DNA of 64,000 bases from Proales similis (lineage: Eukaryota > Rotifera > Eurotatoria > Ploima > Proalidae). A program made the position numbers and the translations under genes. The DNA is taken from NCBI GenBank assembly GCA_019059635.1, contig JAGVRJ010000007.1:310001-374000 (forward strand). Reading direction: 5' to 3'. This document shows, piece by piece, positions 24,242 through 35,898 of this stretch (within the stretch, counting starts at the first letter, position 1; each line of letters starts with the position of its first letter). Under the pieces are notes generated by a model. It saw nothing but the letters and a program-made list of their open reading frames with translations, was not told where the DNA came from and made no database searches.

Positions 24242-24643
24242 TCAGCCGGAGAGCTCGTTGGCTAGCTGCAAAAGCTGCTGCTCAGTGAATGTGTTTTGAT
24301 TCTTGATAAAGAAATCTTTGAGTGCATTCTCAATGGCGCTTTTCTGCGACCCGTGTCCTCGAGAAGAGCCGCCAATTGAACTGAGGGTCGGACAGCTGAA
24401 TTTTCCGTCGTATTTCCATTTAAAGCTGGAAAAGCGGCCGCTGTAGCTGGCCTTGCAGTTGTGTCCGATGAGAGTTAAATTGGCGCTTCCGCTGAATGCG
24501 CTGGTTATCCATCCGACCAGACTGGAGACGAGGCCACCAGAGACAAGTGAGACGATCGAGTTTATGTCGATCGAATGAGCGCTCTGAAAGCTGATCGCCA
24601 ACGTGAAGCAGATCAGACCAAGCGTGATCAGTGAGAGTTTCAT
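24242..24643 (-). CDS. Anti-lipopolysaccharide factor (ALF)-like secreted peptide
   Basis: Intronless, 133 aa. A clear signal peptide (MKLSLITLGLICFTLA..., about 24 residues) precedes an amphipathic helix (VSLVSGGLVSSLVGWI). Then comes LIGHNC, a loop and a second Cys: Cys63 and Cys84 have exactly 20 residues between them, as in ALFs of shrimp and horseshoe crab. The loop holds Arg and several Lys, as expected for LPS binding. The hallmark after the second Cys (CPGW) is changed to CPTL. The two C-terminal helices (KSAIENALKDFFIKNQ and EQQLLQLANEL) match the family plan. ALFs bind lipid A and kill or opsonise bacteria. Identification rests on cysteine spacing, secretion and helix order rather than high identity. 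It is divergent from the S28 peptidase gene, 307 bp away. Confidence 0.72.
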   Translation of the reverse strand: MKLSLITLGLICFTLAISFQSAHSIDINSIVSLVSGGLVSSLVGWITSAFSGSANLTLIGHNCKASYSGRFSSFKWKYDGKFSCPTLSSIGGSSRGHGSQKSAIENALKDFFIKNQNTFTEQQLLQLANELSG

Positions 24644-24710
24644 TTTACTTTGCGGCTAACTTCCGATGCAATCCAAGACAAGTCTTGAACGCAATTTAGC
24701 CGTCCCGTTT

Positions 24711-24718
24711 CTTAAATA
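24711..24718 (-). promoter_or_regulatory. Possible TATA-like element of the ALF-like gene
   Basis: TATTTAAG on the minus strand, about 68 bp upstream of the ATG, with room for a 5' UTR of some 35-40 nt. Small secreted immune genes often have TATA promoters. The match is imperfect. Confidence 0.3.
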
Positions 24719-24950
24719 GGCCGTTCAATTTATTGGGAGTTTGCCAAGTGTTTGCCCGTCTTATCATCATTCTCAAACAGTTTGTCTGTCTCTTGAAAGC
24801 TGCAACACGCCTATTTGTCGACAATTTGTCCGATCGATGAGCCAGCGTTGATCACATGAACGCGCGCGATCACGTCTCTTGTGATCTCACGCCACCGTCA
24901 AAGTGCTCGCGTCTCTCTCTCTCTATTTTTCTATTTATTTTTCGACGAGC

Positions 24951-26649
24951 ATGCTGTTGAGCAATTGTGGTCAATCCGCTCTGTTAATCGTCGCTTGCCT
25001 CTTGCTTCAAGGCAGTCTGGCCGAGCGACGCTTTCTCACCGCCTCCAACAAGAACGTCAAATTCTCCGAACGATGCGAAAAAGTTTTCTACTTTGATCAG
25101 ATTGTAGGCGCCGCATAAATTGCCCCATTCTCTGCTTTACACGAGCTTTGTTTTCAAGATCGATCACTTCAATTTCAATCCCGAGTTCGACTCCACTTAC
25201 AAGCAACGTTACATATTCTCCGACGAGTTTGCCACCAACGCAACTCAAGATGCGCCCATATTCTTCTACACAGGCAACGAAGGCGACATTCAATGGTTCT
25301 GCGAGAACACGGTAAACAGTCGCCTCATTTGGCCGCTCGTTCACTCTTAATCAGAGCTGGCGAAACGTTCAAGGGATTCGTCTGGGAAGCAGCCGAACAG
25401 CTCTCGGCCGTGGTCGTGTTCGCCGAGCACAGATACTACGGCACTTCGCTGCCTTTCGGGAACCAGTCGTTCGACTCGCCCTACATTCACTTTCTGAGCT
25501 CGGAACAGGCACTTGCCGACTATGCCTATTTGCTCGAGTACCTCAAACTTAGACCAAATCTGAGCAAGAGCCCGGTGATTGCATTCGGCGGCAGCTACGG
25601 AGGAATGCTCTCCGCATGGTTTAGAATGAAGTATCCGAATCAAGTTAGAGGAGCTCTGGCTGCCTCAGCGCCCATATTCCAAGCGCAGACTGACTGCGAT
25701 AGCTACTCGTCTATCACCACTCGAGTGTTCAGAGAGGCCGACTCCCGTTGTCCCACAATTATTTCAGCCTCGTGGTCTCTCATCAACCAACTGGCTCAGA
25801 CAAGGGCTGGACTCGACAAGCTCGCCTCCATATTTCATCTATGTCGACCATTGAACAGTGGCGACGAGCTCAAGGCCTGGCTGAGCGAGGCCTATGACGA
25901 TGTGGTAATGGCCAACTACCCCTATCCGACCACGTTCTTCAATCCTCTGCCGGCTTGGCCTGTTTCGGTAATTTGCAGCAATGTGACTCAGACCTACGAG
26001 AGGATGAAGGGCGACTCGTTGAGAGCGCTATATGCAGTCTACAGTGGAATGAACGTCTATCAGAACTACACTGGACAGACGCAGTGCTTTGACGTTAGCC
26101 AGCTCGACCCGGCGGACATAAACGCCGTCTCGTGGAACTATCAGGTGAGCCATTTGGACGCTTAAAATCTTCAAGCTTTGCTGAGTGTCCGTCTGTTAAG
26201 ACTTGCACCGAGTTTGTGTTTCCCATGTGCTCCAACGGAGTGAATGACATGTTTGAGCCGCAGGCGTGGAATCTGACAGATTATACTCAAAGCTGCCGGG
26301 CCAGCCTCAAGGTCAATCCTCGGCCCGAATGGCTTTCATACTACTATGGAAAGGGACCTGATGATATCAGGTCTCTGTCGAACATAATCTTTTCGAATGG
26401 CGGTAAGCGAAATTCTGCTCATGAACATCAAAGAACGTCAAGTTGAAGCGAACTGATTGGATAGCTAACGATCCGTGGTCGGCCGGCGGTGTCCTAAAGA
26501 GCCTAAGTCCGTCGTTGATAGCGATTGTAATCGAACACGGTGCTCATCATCTCGACTTGCGAGCGTCCAATCCAAACGATCCGGCTTCGGTCGTTCAAGC
26601 TCGACGAATTGAGCTTGAAACAATCAGAAAGTGGATTGAACAAAATTGA
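24951..26649 (+). CDS. Prolylcarboxypeptidase-type (S28) serine peptidase
   Basis: Five exons, 487 aa: join(24951..25103,25159..25311,25374..26144,26201..26402,26465..26649). A signal peptide (SALLIVACLLLQGSLA) leads into FYFDQI-IDHFNFNPEFDSTYKQRY, the standard S28 opening. Then come FFYTGNEGDIQWFCENTGFVWEAA and FAEHRYYGTSLPFG. The nucleophile sits in GGSYGGMLSAWFR. The Asp lies in NGANDPWSAGGV and the His in EHGAHHLDL, so the Ser-Asp-His triad is intact. Several N-glycosylation sites are present. The family (PRCP, DPP2, thymus-specific serine protease) cleaves after proline near chain ends in lysosomes or outside the cell; the specificity here is open. Two acceptors (25373, 26200) were set by conserved sequence over nearer AGs. 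AATAAA at 26735. Confidence 0.93.
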
Positions 26650-26734
26650 GCCTTAGTAGAGTGCAATCGCTGCAATCAATATTCACGCTGAATGATTTTT
26701 ACTCGAGAAACCTGAAACTTGTTTTTTTTTTCGA

Positions 26735-26740
26735 AATAAA
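26735..26740 (+). terminator. Poly(A) signal of the S28 peptidase gene
   Basis: AATAAA 86 bp after the stop codon at 26649. The next gene on the same strand starts only 250 bp further on. Confidence 0.6.
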
Positions 26741-26990
26741 CTTTGTGTGCTCATTCCAAGCATTAATAGCTAACTAGTTAAAAGACCGTGGTAAGAAATC
26801 TGATGAAAATCTGTTCTTGCCTCTCACAATAGCCATCGCGTTCATAATAAATTATAATCGAATGAAAGAGAGCGTCGACTTGGCGCAGTTGCATGCAATA
26901 AATTAGCGCACCGCCAAGTTTTAAATAAAAAATTTTCATTCGAACCGAAAGAATAGCAAGTCTCAGAATAAAAGAAGACAAGCAGGTTCG

Positions 26991-29225
26991 ATGTTCTATC
27001 GTATCTACCGCCGCCGCTTCCAGCTCTACATCGTTTTGATTGTTTTGTTCGGGCTCGCTTGGTTTCGTGGCTTTAGTCATAACTGGACTGAGGACGAGTT
27101 GATCAAGGAAGTCGACACCAACAAAAAATGGGCGTTCGAAGGAGGCGCCAAGTTAGTAATAAACGCTCGAACTTATCAGGAGCCTGAGCCTTGCCGCGGC
27201 TGCCCTGGAGAGAACGGCGAGCCCGTTGTTCTGTCTGTAAGAGTTTCTTCTTTGCTTAATCTCGTTCGCTGAGGCGATAAATTGCGTTTGGTCAACAAGC
27301 CCGAGGAATCTGTTGGCCTCGACGAAATTTACAAAAAAGAATTCTTCAACCTAAGGGCGAGCAATAAAGTGTCGTTGTGGCGCTCGATTCCAGACACCAG
27401 GCCCAAGATGTAGGCAACTTTCTCACCTTTGCTGCAGATGGGTCAAATTTTTTAAAGGTGCAAGGGCATTCAGTATGCACAGGATCTGCCCACTGCCAGT
27501 GTGGTGTTCATATTCAAGAACGAGAGATGGTCCGTTCTGCTACGAAGCGTTTACAGCGTCATAAATCGCTCGCCGAGGCATTTGCTCAAAGAGGTCATAT
27601 TGATTGACGACAAGTCAGAGCTGGAAGAGCTCAAGCTTCCGCTTGACGAATACTGCGAGAAGCATTTCGGCAGCATTGTTAAAATTTACCGCGCGCCCAA
27701 ACGGCTCGGACTGATCGCGGCCAAGAACTTTGGCGGCCGCAAGGCCACTGGCGATGTGGTTGTGTTCCTAGACGCGCATATCGAGGCCAACACCGGATGG
27801 TGAGAAGCAAGCCATTCTTTCTATTTTTCCTCCAAATTACCTTGGACTTTCGCTTGCAGGCTTGAGCCGTTGCTCGCCCGAATCAAACAGAATCCCAAAG
27901 CAATTCTATGCCCAACTATAGACAGCATAGATGACAAGAATTTGGCTTATCACGGCGGTGGCATTGGCGGCTACGGAATATTCTCTTGGTCTTTGTTCTT
28001 TTATTGGGGCAACATGCCCGCTCGAATTCGCCAGAGCATGAAGTCGCCTGTTGAGCCTTATCCAAGTCCGACCATGGCCGGAGGCTTGCTTGCCGCCGAT
28101 CGCAACTATTTTTTCGAAATCGGCGGCTATGACGACGGAATGGAAGGTATCGATCGATAAACCCAATAAGCCTGCTTCACCTCAATTCACGCACTAAATT
28201 TGATTAGTCTGGGGCGGTGAGAATCTCGAGCTGTCGTTTAGAGTAAGCTTTCGCTCTCGTCCTATCGGTCGCTTCAAATTTTAAAAAAGAAGTTCAAAAA
28301 ACATAGACTTGGATGTGCGGTGGTCGACTTGAGTTTGTGCCCTGCAGCCGAGTTGGACACATTTTCCGTCCTGGCCACCCGTACAACATGACGGGTAAGA
28401 ATGGCTCTTTTATTCTCATTGCCCTCTGGCTCGTTTGTCTAAACCAAGTGCTTTTGATTGACATTGAAACGAATTGAAAGGCGAGCGAGGCAAAGGAGAT
28501 GTACACGGTCGGAACAGCATGAGGTAAATATTCAGTCTACTTTGACTTGGGCTGCCGTTTATCGCCATTTTGACCCATTCAGACTTGCCGAAGTGTGGAT
28601 GGACGATTACAAGCGTCTGTATTATTTGCATCGTCGCGATTTGCCCGTAATTTATTGACCAGCTTCTTTTGTGGCAAGTTTTCACATTTTTTCTTTCGAT
28701 ATTGGCGTGCAGGGCAAAGACTACGGCGACGTGTCCGAGCGACGAGAGCTGCGAGAACGACTCAAGTGCAACAATTTCAAGTGGTACCTCGACAATGTCT
28801 ACCCGGAAAAGTTCATTTTGGACGAGAATGTGTACGCGTACGGCGAAGTGAGCAATCCAGGCTCGACGTTTTGCCTGGACATGCTTGGCCAAGATGAGAA
28901 GTATTCGGCCAATCTCGGCATCTACTACTGCCAGGGCGGCAAGTCGGCCAGTCAAGTATTTTCTTTCAGTCACAAAGATGAGCTGAGACGCGAAGACCTG
29001 TGCTGCGAGGGCCACTCGATTGCCGGCAATAGCGTTGTCCTTCGTCCTTGCTCTGATGCAAATCAGTCCCAGAAATGGTCGCATTCACGCTCTGGCTTGA
29101 TAGTCAGCAAAATGTCGGGCCTTTGTTTGGACATAACTGACGTGAAAAACGGCGAATTTGCCAAGCTGGACAAATGCGACGAGAACAAGCCGGGACAAAA
29201 GTGGAAGTTCTCCAATTACTATTGA
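26991..29225 (+). CDS. Polypeptide N-acetylgalactosaminyltransferase (GALNT/pgant)
   Basis: Nine exons, 575 aa: join(26991..27236,27300..27409,27458..27799,27860..28146,28208..28242,28307..28394,28481..28523,28583..28646,28713..29225). A short basic cytoplasmic tail and one membrane segment ([14 protein letters not shown]) give the type II Golgi topology. The GT1 part has [37 protein letters not shown] and the metal-binding DAH in [14 protein letters not shown]. The Gal/GalNAc-T motif reads [18 protein letters not shown], and CSRVGHIFR follows. A ricin-type beta-trefoil lectin domain (CLDMLGQ..., CEGHS..., CLDITD...QKW) forms the C-terminus. The enzyme starts mucin-type O-glycosylation by moving GalNAc from UDP-GalNAc to Ser/Thr. 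The acceptor of exon 2 (27299) was set by family alignment. AATAAA at 29343. Confidence 0.95.
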
Positions 29226-29342
29226 ATGTTTTAAGTTATTTATGGTTAATAGCAATTTCGGAGTCGACTCCGGCAATCATATACTTCATCGTCATCGCAT
29301 GGCTCATTCCACAATCAATTTTGATCTTTATTTCTTCAATTG

Positions 29343-29348
29343 AATAAA
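29343..29348 (+). terminator. Poly(A) signal of the GALNT gene
   Basis: AATAAA 118 bp after the stop codon at 29225. The ANKRD39 start codon follows at 29473. Confidence 0.6.
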
Positions 29349-29472
29349 CATTTCAATTTTTGATATTTGCTTGAAGCATCTCCTCGATTCCTTGCAGAGT
29401 CGATCGCAGTCGAAATGAAGCGTCCAGCAGTGCGCACGATGGGCTAAAACGAACACAATTCGCTTCGACTAG

Positions 29473-30030
29473 ATGAATCATGACAACGAGTGCGGTTGTG
29501 TTTCGAGCTCAGCTGACGGATTGCGGCAAACACTGGACGAAATCGAATTCGAACGGAGCGTGTTCAACGCTTGCGTCAACGGTCAACTTGAACGCGTAAA
29601 GCAACTCGTTCAAAAGCACGGCATTGAAATCATTCACGGCCAGGACTCGGGCGGCTATTCGTGTCTCCACTATGCGGCGCGCAATAACCACTTTGAACTG
29701 TGTTTGTATTTACTCACAAACGGAACGGAGGCAAATCTTGCCACGCACAGTGGCAGAGCGACGGCTTTGCACCGCGCCTGCTTTATGGCCAACGAGCGCA
29801 TTGTGGCCTTGCTGCTTGAGAATGGCGCTGATCCGCTTACGCAGGATTCGGATGGCCAAACGCCGCTTCACCATTGTTTCAGAGGCCTTAATGACAAGCG
29901 CAAGTCAGACGAGGTTGCCAAATGCGTTCAGCTGCTTGTCAAAATGGCTCCACAGGCAAAGGAAGCTGGCGACAAGAATGGGAAAAAGCCATTTGACTAC
30001 GCGCCAAGTTGGTTTGACCTAAACCTTTGA
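29473..30030 (+). CDS. ANKRD39: ANKRD39-like ankyrin repeat protein
   Basis: Single exon, 185 aa (human ANKRD39 has 183). The N-terminus QTLDEIEFERSVFNACVNGQLERVKQLVQKHG matches the family's first repeat, which starts QTLEEMDFERG in human. Further ankyrin units are SGGYSCLHYAARNNHFELCLYLL, GRATALHRACFMANERIVALLLENGAD and DGQTPLHHCF. The whole protein is ankyrin repeats with a short Cys/Ser N-terminal leader. ANKRD39 is a small conserved protein of unknown biochemical role, expected to bind other proteins. No intron is needed. The start is the first ATG, 125 bp past the GALNT poly(A) signal, so the two genes are tightly packed on one strand. Confidence 0.88.
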   Translation: MNHDNECGCVSSSADGLRQTLDEIEFERSVFNACVNGQLERVKQLVQKHGIEIIHGQDSGGYSCLHYAARNNHFELCLYLLTNGTEANLATHSGRATALHRACFMANERIVALLLENGADPLTQDSDGQTPLHHCFRGLNDKRKSDEVAKCVQLLVKMAPQAKEAGDKNGKKPFDYAPSWFDLNL

Positions 30031-30996
30031 GAGCCGGATTTTAGAGCCCGATCGCGGATTTTAATTAAAAAAGCTAGTCGATTCAGCAGCTGATGAAAAA
30101 CATGATTTATTATGAAATTTTTGCTTTAAATCTCGCTCTCAATTTTAGGAAGCGATTTTATCAGAGCCAGAGCAGAGCAGCAGTCGTGTGCAGAAACCAC
30201 ACAGATGCTTCTATTTTATTTTCACTTTTTTTTTTCCTGTTCGATTTGTGTTGACCAATTACCTGGCTCGCTTGAGGAGAAAAATAAATCAAGATAATAA
30301 GCCGACAATCTTAGAACAAGCGCAAACGAGCAGGACCAAAGAGAAGGGCAGTGAGTTGACAATTTAAATTATATAGGCCATGAAGTAGAGGAGCAACGGT
30401 AAAAGCGATGCCGCCTCTGATTCATAATTAACGACCTAGCCATAGAAAATTTGAGAAGCACATCAAGCCCCTCTTTGCTTTTGCGTACTCGCTCAAATCC
30501 TCACCGTCGTCGTAGTCGAGCTGGCAAACTAGAGGCGATGCGATAAGTGATGATTTACATACTAAATCATGACTAAGAGTGCTCTGCTCAAGAGAGCTTC
30601 GTTTAAACCGTCAGATGCTGAAATTAAGAGGCATCTTCAAAGGCGGTGAAAAGCATCGATTACCGCCGCGCATTCAAGCGCTTCAATTTTTAATGTCGCG
30701 GCTTTTAATTACGTCAAGAGCCGCCAACGACACTCAACCCTGCTCTTTTCTTCCTTTTTTCTCAACATTCCTTTCCGCTCGATCATTTCGATTGTACGTC
30801 TTGGACTCAACTCGGCTTTTTGAGAAGTGTCAAGTTTAAATCGATCTGGCTGTTGTCTACAAAAAATCGAATCGCTTCTCATTCATCGCATTTGCCTCTG
30901 CGTGTGTGTGTGTGTTTGTGATTTTTTTTTGGATGATTGGCGTAGATTGAACACATTTTACCGTTTCTCAAGATTAAATCAAACGGCTTGGACAGA
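30031..30996. other. Intergenic, no gene recognised
   Basis: About 1 kb between ANKRD39 and ACE on the same strand. It is AT-rich with homopolymer T runs near 30225 and 30920 and a GT run near 30901-30914. No frame looks coding. It should hold the ANKRD39 3' end and the ACE promoter. Confidence 0.5.
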
Positions 30997-33560
30997 ATGC
31001 GGCTGAGTTGGGCTCTGCTGTCCTTGCTGGCACTCAGCATGCTGATTGAAACACATTCGTCATTTCTGCGATCTGCCAATGTGCCGATTCGGCCACATTC
31101 GGTCATCTCTGAGCTTCTTCTTCTCCAAGGTAAGGCGCGCGTTCAGCTTCTGTTTGTCTCTCTTGACTCTCAACCCAACTCTGCGATTAAAGTGGCCAAA
31201 CTCGAAACCAAAATAATGGACGACTTGTCGTTGAGAAAAATGGTTGAAGCGCTGTCAATCGACGGTGGGCTCTCAAGTTCTTTGCTTTCGCTGACCGTTG
31301 CAGGCTTAAAAGTAAAGCGTTTAGAGAACGACGAGGAATGCTATTCGAGCGAAGTATGCGCCAATGACTGGTTTATTCAGTACAATCTGGTGTCGGAGAA
31401 GGTGACCGAGAAAACTGCTTATTTGCAAGTGAGCTGTTCAATGCTTCAAACTCGTCTGCGCTTCTAATTCACATTCGCAAACCCAAGTACACGTTCGCTA
31501 CCAACATCACAAGCGACAATCGAAAGCGGATGAGTGAGCATGCACCCACTGCCAATCTGTTCATGCGCATCACAATCAGAGTGGCCAAGTCGTTTAAAAA
31601 GTAAATTTCCTCCAAGAGGTTCGGTCCGGATAAAGCAAAAATGAACGATTTCAGATTCAGCGACGAATGGGATCCATATCTGAAGCGGATGATTGAACTG
31701 GCCTCGCACGGTCTCAACCTTGGCGAAGATTCAATCGAGTAAGTTAAAGCGCATTTCTCCAAGGGCAAAATTCGATCGAATCAATTCAAAACAATCAAAG
31801 TGACTTTACCAACAGCATGAACCAGCTGGAGTCGACGTTTGCGACCGCCAAGGTCTGCAATCAGAGCAAATGTCTGTCATTAGACCCGGACCTGAGCAAC
31901 ATAATGGCTAGTTCGCGTGACTACGATCAGCTCTTGAACGCCTGGCTTGGCTGGCACAATGCAGCTGGAACTCCGCTGCGTCAGGGCTTCACCAAGCTCG
32001 TCAAAATCATGAACGACGGAGCCAAACAGAACGGCTACGCAGATCTGAGCGTTAACTGGATGGAAGAGTTCGAGGACGAACGCATCGAACAGCACATGGG
32101 CCAGTTGTATAACGAGATAAAGCCGCTCTACGAGCAACTACACACGTATGTGCGACGCAAGCTCAAGGCTCACTATGGCCAACATTACCCGGCCGATTTC
32201 AACTCAAAACTCATTCCGGCTCACTTGCTCGGCAACATGTGGGCTCAGACCTGGGACAACATATTCGACATTTTAAATCCTTATCCAAACGCCAAGCGAC
32301 TGAATCTCACCGCCGCATTGGTCGAACGCGACATCACGCCCAAACAAATATTCCACTATGCGGAGAACTTTTTCGAGTCGTTGGGTCTGTACAAAATGAC
32401 TCCGGCCTTCTGGAAGAACTCCGTGTTCACCAAACCGCCCGATCGGGACATGGAGTGTCATGCAGCCGCGTTCGACTTTTCAAACGGATTCGACTACAGG
32501 TTAAATAGCTCTCAGAACGGAATCTGTCAGCTCAAACTCACGTCTCTCTGTCTGAAAAGGATAAAAATGTGCGCGTCGACTGATGACCGCAGCTACACGA
32601 CCGGACACCACGAGATGGGTCATATTCAGTATTTCATGGCCTACAGGAACCAGCCGGCAGTGTTCAGAGAAGGCGCCAGTTCGGCTTTTCATGAGTGTAA
32701 GTGTTTGTCTGATATTCTCCCAATTGGTCCCGTTTCCAAATTGATTTCCGTCTAATCCGACAGCGATCGGCGACACCGTTGCCCTGTCAGTTATGTCACC
32801 GACTCACTTGAGGCGGATGCGCTTCATCGACGACGAGCCGTTGAGCAAAGGCAGGTTCAAAAGCAAATCAGCTTTGCATACGCATTTAACATTTTACATG
32901 GCTCTTTTAGAGCAAGAGATTATTTTCTTGCTTCAGATTGCGCTGAAAAAAGTCGCATTCCTGCCGTTCGGCTACATGATGGATCAATGGCGTTACGATG
33001 TGTTCAGAGGACGAATAAATGAAAGCAACTACAACACAGAGTGGTGGCGAATGAGAGCCAGACTAGAAGGCCTTGCGCCGCCAGTCAGCAGAAATGAGTC
33101 GAATTTCGACGCGGGCGCCAAATTTCATGTGGCCAGCTTCACACCTTACGCCAGGTGAGCTTCGTTTCGCTTCTGTTTGACGATTTAATCTTGAAATGTG
33201 CGCACTGCAGATATTTCATGAGTCACTTCCTGGAGTTTCAGTTCTTCAAAGCGCTGTGCCGCCACGCTGGACATGTGGGCCCATTGTACACGTGCGACTT
33301 TTACGGTTCAAGACGAGCAGGCTTCAAGTTCAAGTAAACGAATGCATTTTCCCAGTCTAAACTGTGCGTCTGTTTAACCATCTACGGTCTGTAGACAAAT
33401 GCTCAAGCTAGGCTCAAGCAAGCACTGGAAGATTGCTCTTCACACGCTGACTGACGATATAAACATAAATAGCAGAGCTCTGTTTGAATACTTTGCACCG
33501 CTGACTGAATGGCTTATCAAAGAGAACGCCAAGTTTCCGGACGAGGAAATCGGTTTTTAA
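30997..33560 (+). CDS. ACE: Angiotensin-converting enzyme-like M2 dipeptidyl carboxypeptidase, single-domain, secreted
   Basis: Eleven exons, 660 aa: join(30997..31129,31193..31264,31304..31428,31488..31600,31655..31738,31801..32499,32560..32696,32764..32850,32911..33154,33211..33333,33395..33560). A signal peptide (LSWALLSLLALSMLIETHSS) is followed by the helical lid region (YTFATNITSDN) and one M2 catalytic domain. Zinc ligands are in HHEMGHIQYF (HEMGH near 32609-32623), and the third ligand Glu is in GASSAFHESIGD. Substrate-pocket blocks include FDFSNGFDYRIKMC, AFLPFGYMMDQWRYDVF, FDAGAKFHV and FTPYARYFMSHFLEFQFFKALC. No C-terminal membrane segment follows, so it is soluble like Drosophila AnCE. 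It trims C-terminal dipeptides from peptide hormones. The intron at 32851-32910 begins GC; reading through it would also stay in frame. Confidence 0.95.
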
Positions 33561-33746
33561 AAGCCAACCAAGGAGCTCTCTCTCTCAAAACCTTTCGCTT
33601 CTAGTCCCTAATTTTCTCTTTTCATTCAATATTCAAATTCTGTCAAATTTTCTCTCTCTCTCTCTCTCTGTGTCCAAGATCGTGTGCATAGTTAGAAAAT
33701 AATTGAATTGTATTCAAAGCCCAAATAGACCAAATTGAGATTTCAG

Positions 33747-33752
33747 AATAAA
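33747..33752 (+). terminator. Poly(A) signal of ACE
   Basis: AATAAA 187 bp after the ACE stop codon. Only 64 bp separate it from the UMPS ATG, so the ACE cleavage site and the UMPS 5' end are almost adjacent. Confidence 0.55.
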
Positions 33753-33815
33753 TGTTACTTCATTTACATGAGGGCATGTATGCGTTCATGCGTTTGTTTG
33801 TATTTGAAATTTAGA

Positions 33816-35635
33816 ATGAAAAGCAGCGAGGTTGAATCACTGGTACTCGAGCTCTACGACATTGGTTGCATAAAGTTCGGCGAGTTCACTCTCAAGAGTG
33901 GACTCAAGTCGCCCGTTTACTTTGACCTTCGTCTCATCGTCTCCTATCCCAATCTGCTGGTAGAATGGCGCCAAATCGAGCAGCCCGCCCGTTGGCTCTT
34001 AATCAGCTTTATTTCAGAGACAAGCGGCCTCGATATTCAATAAACGAGCATCTCAAGTAGAGCTCGATTACAAGCTCATTTGTGGTGTGCCGTACGGCGC
34101 CATCTCACTGGCAACGGTAAATCAAGCGAAGTGTGCTCTTCACCAACCAACAGTTCCACTCAGGCCAGTTTCATTTATCAAGGCGCTCAGCTTAGAATCG
34201 AACCGGCCACTCATATTCAAGAGAAAAGATGCCAAATCGCACGGCACAAAGAACATGCTCGAAGGAGTCTACGCGGCCGGCGATAAATGCTTGATAGTCG
34301 ACGATGTGATCACCTCCGGGGTGTCCATCATGGAAACGGTTGAGGTAGTTTCTTCTTCTCGATTTGAAAAGCAGCGCCTTGGTAATCACAATTGGCTAGT
34401 GCTTGAGAGACTACGGCTTGGACGTAAGAGATGTTTTGGTCATTTTGGACCGTGAGCAAGGCGGCGAGGAGAATATCGCCGAGCACGGTGTCCGTCTGCA
34501 CAGCGTGTTGAAGACAAACGAGCTGCTTGACATTCTGTTGAGCAAAGACCGTCTCAGCAGAGAGCAGTACGATCAAGTCTGCGCTTTCCTTGCTTCAAAT
34601 CGAAAGGTCAGCTTGCAACAACAACAGCAACAATCGGCACCTGTCGAACCTGTTGAGCTCGACTTTGAGAGCCGAGCCAAACTGTGCAACAATCAGGTGG
34701 CCCGAAAGCTCTTCGAAATCATGATGCTCAAGCAGACAAATTTGTGCTTGTCTGCCGATTGCGAGTCAATGGGCGATCTCCTCGAGGTTTGGCTTTCATC
34801 AGCGGTCGCAATCCGCATCGGAAAAGTTGATTTGAGATCAAAATTCTAGCTCGCCGACAAGATTGGACCGCACATTAGTTTGTTGAAAACGCACATCGAC
34901 ATTCTGAACGAGTTTAGCATGGACCAAGCCCAGCAGCTTGTCGGGCTCGCTCTGAAGCACAATTTCCTGATATTTGAAGACAGAAAGTTCGCGGACATTG
35001 GGCACACAGTTAAACTTCAGTTCAGCCAGGGCGTTTATCACATTTCGCAATGGGCGAACATAGTCAACGCGCACCCAATCAGCGGACCAGGAGTGCTGGA
35101 TGGTCTGCGAGAGGCTGTTCAAGAGTCAGGTCAGGTGGCTTGTTTACTTGTGGCCCAACTCTCCAGCAAGGACAACTTGATCGACGAAACCTACACAAAT
35201 CGTGAGTGCCAAGTAAACTGCTCAGCCGACTCAGCTCGATTTTCAACTAATTGATCAAGGCGCGGTCGAAATGGCGGAGAAAAACTCCGACTTTGTGATC
35301 GGCTTCATAAGCCAGAGGAAGCTGTCCAGCCATCCGGCAATGCTTCACATTTGCCCAGGTGCGCCTTTTCTGGCTATTCAGTTGACTGCCCAATCACAGT
35401 TCCTCTTGCTCTTCCTTCTTTTGCTTCTTCAGGTGTGAAATTGGCCGAGAACTGCAGCATGAAAGACACGCTCGGACAGCAGTACGACACTCCGGAGAGT
35501 GCCATTCTGGAGCGCAAATGCGACATTGTGGTGGTCGGTCGCGGAATTCTCTCGGCCGACGATCGAGTGGAGAAGGCGATCGAGTACAAGAAGAGCGCTT
35601 ACGGCGCCTACTTGAAGAGAATTGGCTCTCAATAA
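33816..35635 (+). CDS. UMPS: UMP synthase (orotate phosphoribosyltransferase + OMP decarboxylase)
   Basis: Seven exons, 481 aa (human 480): join(33816..33959,34018..34116,34183..34344,34400..34786,34850..35201,35260..35358,35433..35635). The N-terminal OPRT half has [32 protein letters not shown], the [12 protein letters not shown] loop and the PRPP-binding motif [17 protein letters not shown], all intact. A Gln-rich linker ([13 protein letters not shown]) joins it to the OMP decarboxylase half, with [23 protein letters not shown], the catalytic [31 protein letters not shown] and [13 protein letters not shown]. The enzyme performs the last two steps of de novo UMP synthesis in the cytosol. 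AATAAA at 35671. A second, OPRT-only copy follows directly. Confidence 0.97.
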
Positions 35636-35670
35636 AGTGTCGGCTAATTCACTTTTTCTCATCGCTGTTG

Positions 35671-35676
35671 AATAAA
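35671..35676 (+). terminator. Poly(A) signal of UMPS
   Basis: AATAAA 36 bp after the UMPS stop codon. Confidence 0.6.
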
Positions 35677-35898
35677 CGTTATGCGACCGCTTGAAAGCGA
35701 CCAATGGGTCTGGGAAATGGCTGAAGAGAAAAGTCGAATTTGAGGCATCATGCCCCACCCGTTCAGTTTAGTTGCATATGCTCGCAAGAGCGCGTACACA
35801 CGTTCCTCATGTTTATTCGCTGACGAACGAATCTAGCAGCAAACTGTTTGAAAACCACAAAATTAAAGTGCACGAGTATAAGCAGAAATAAAAAAAAA

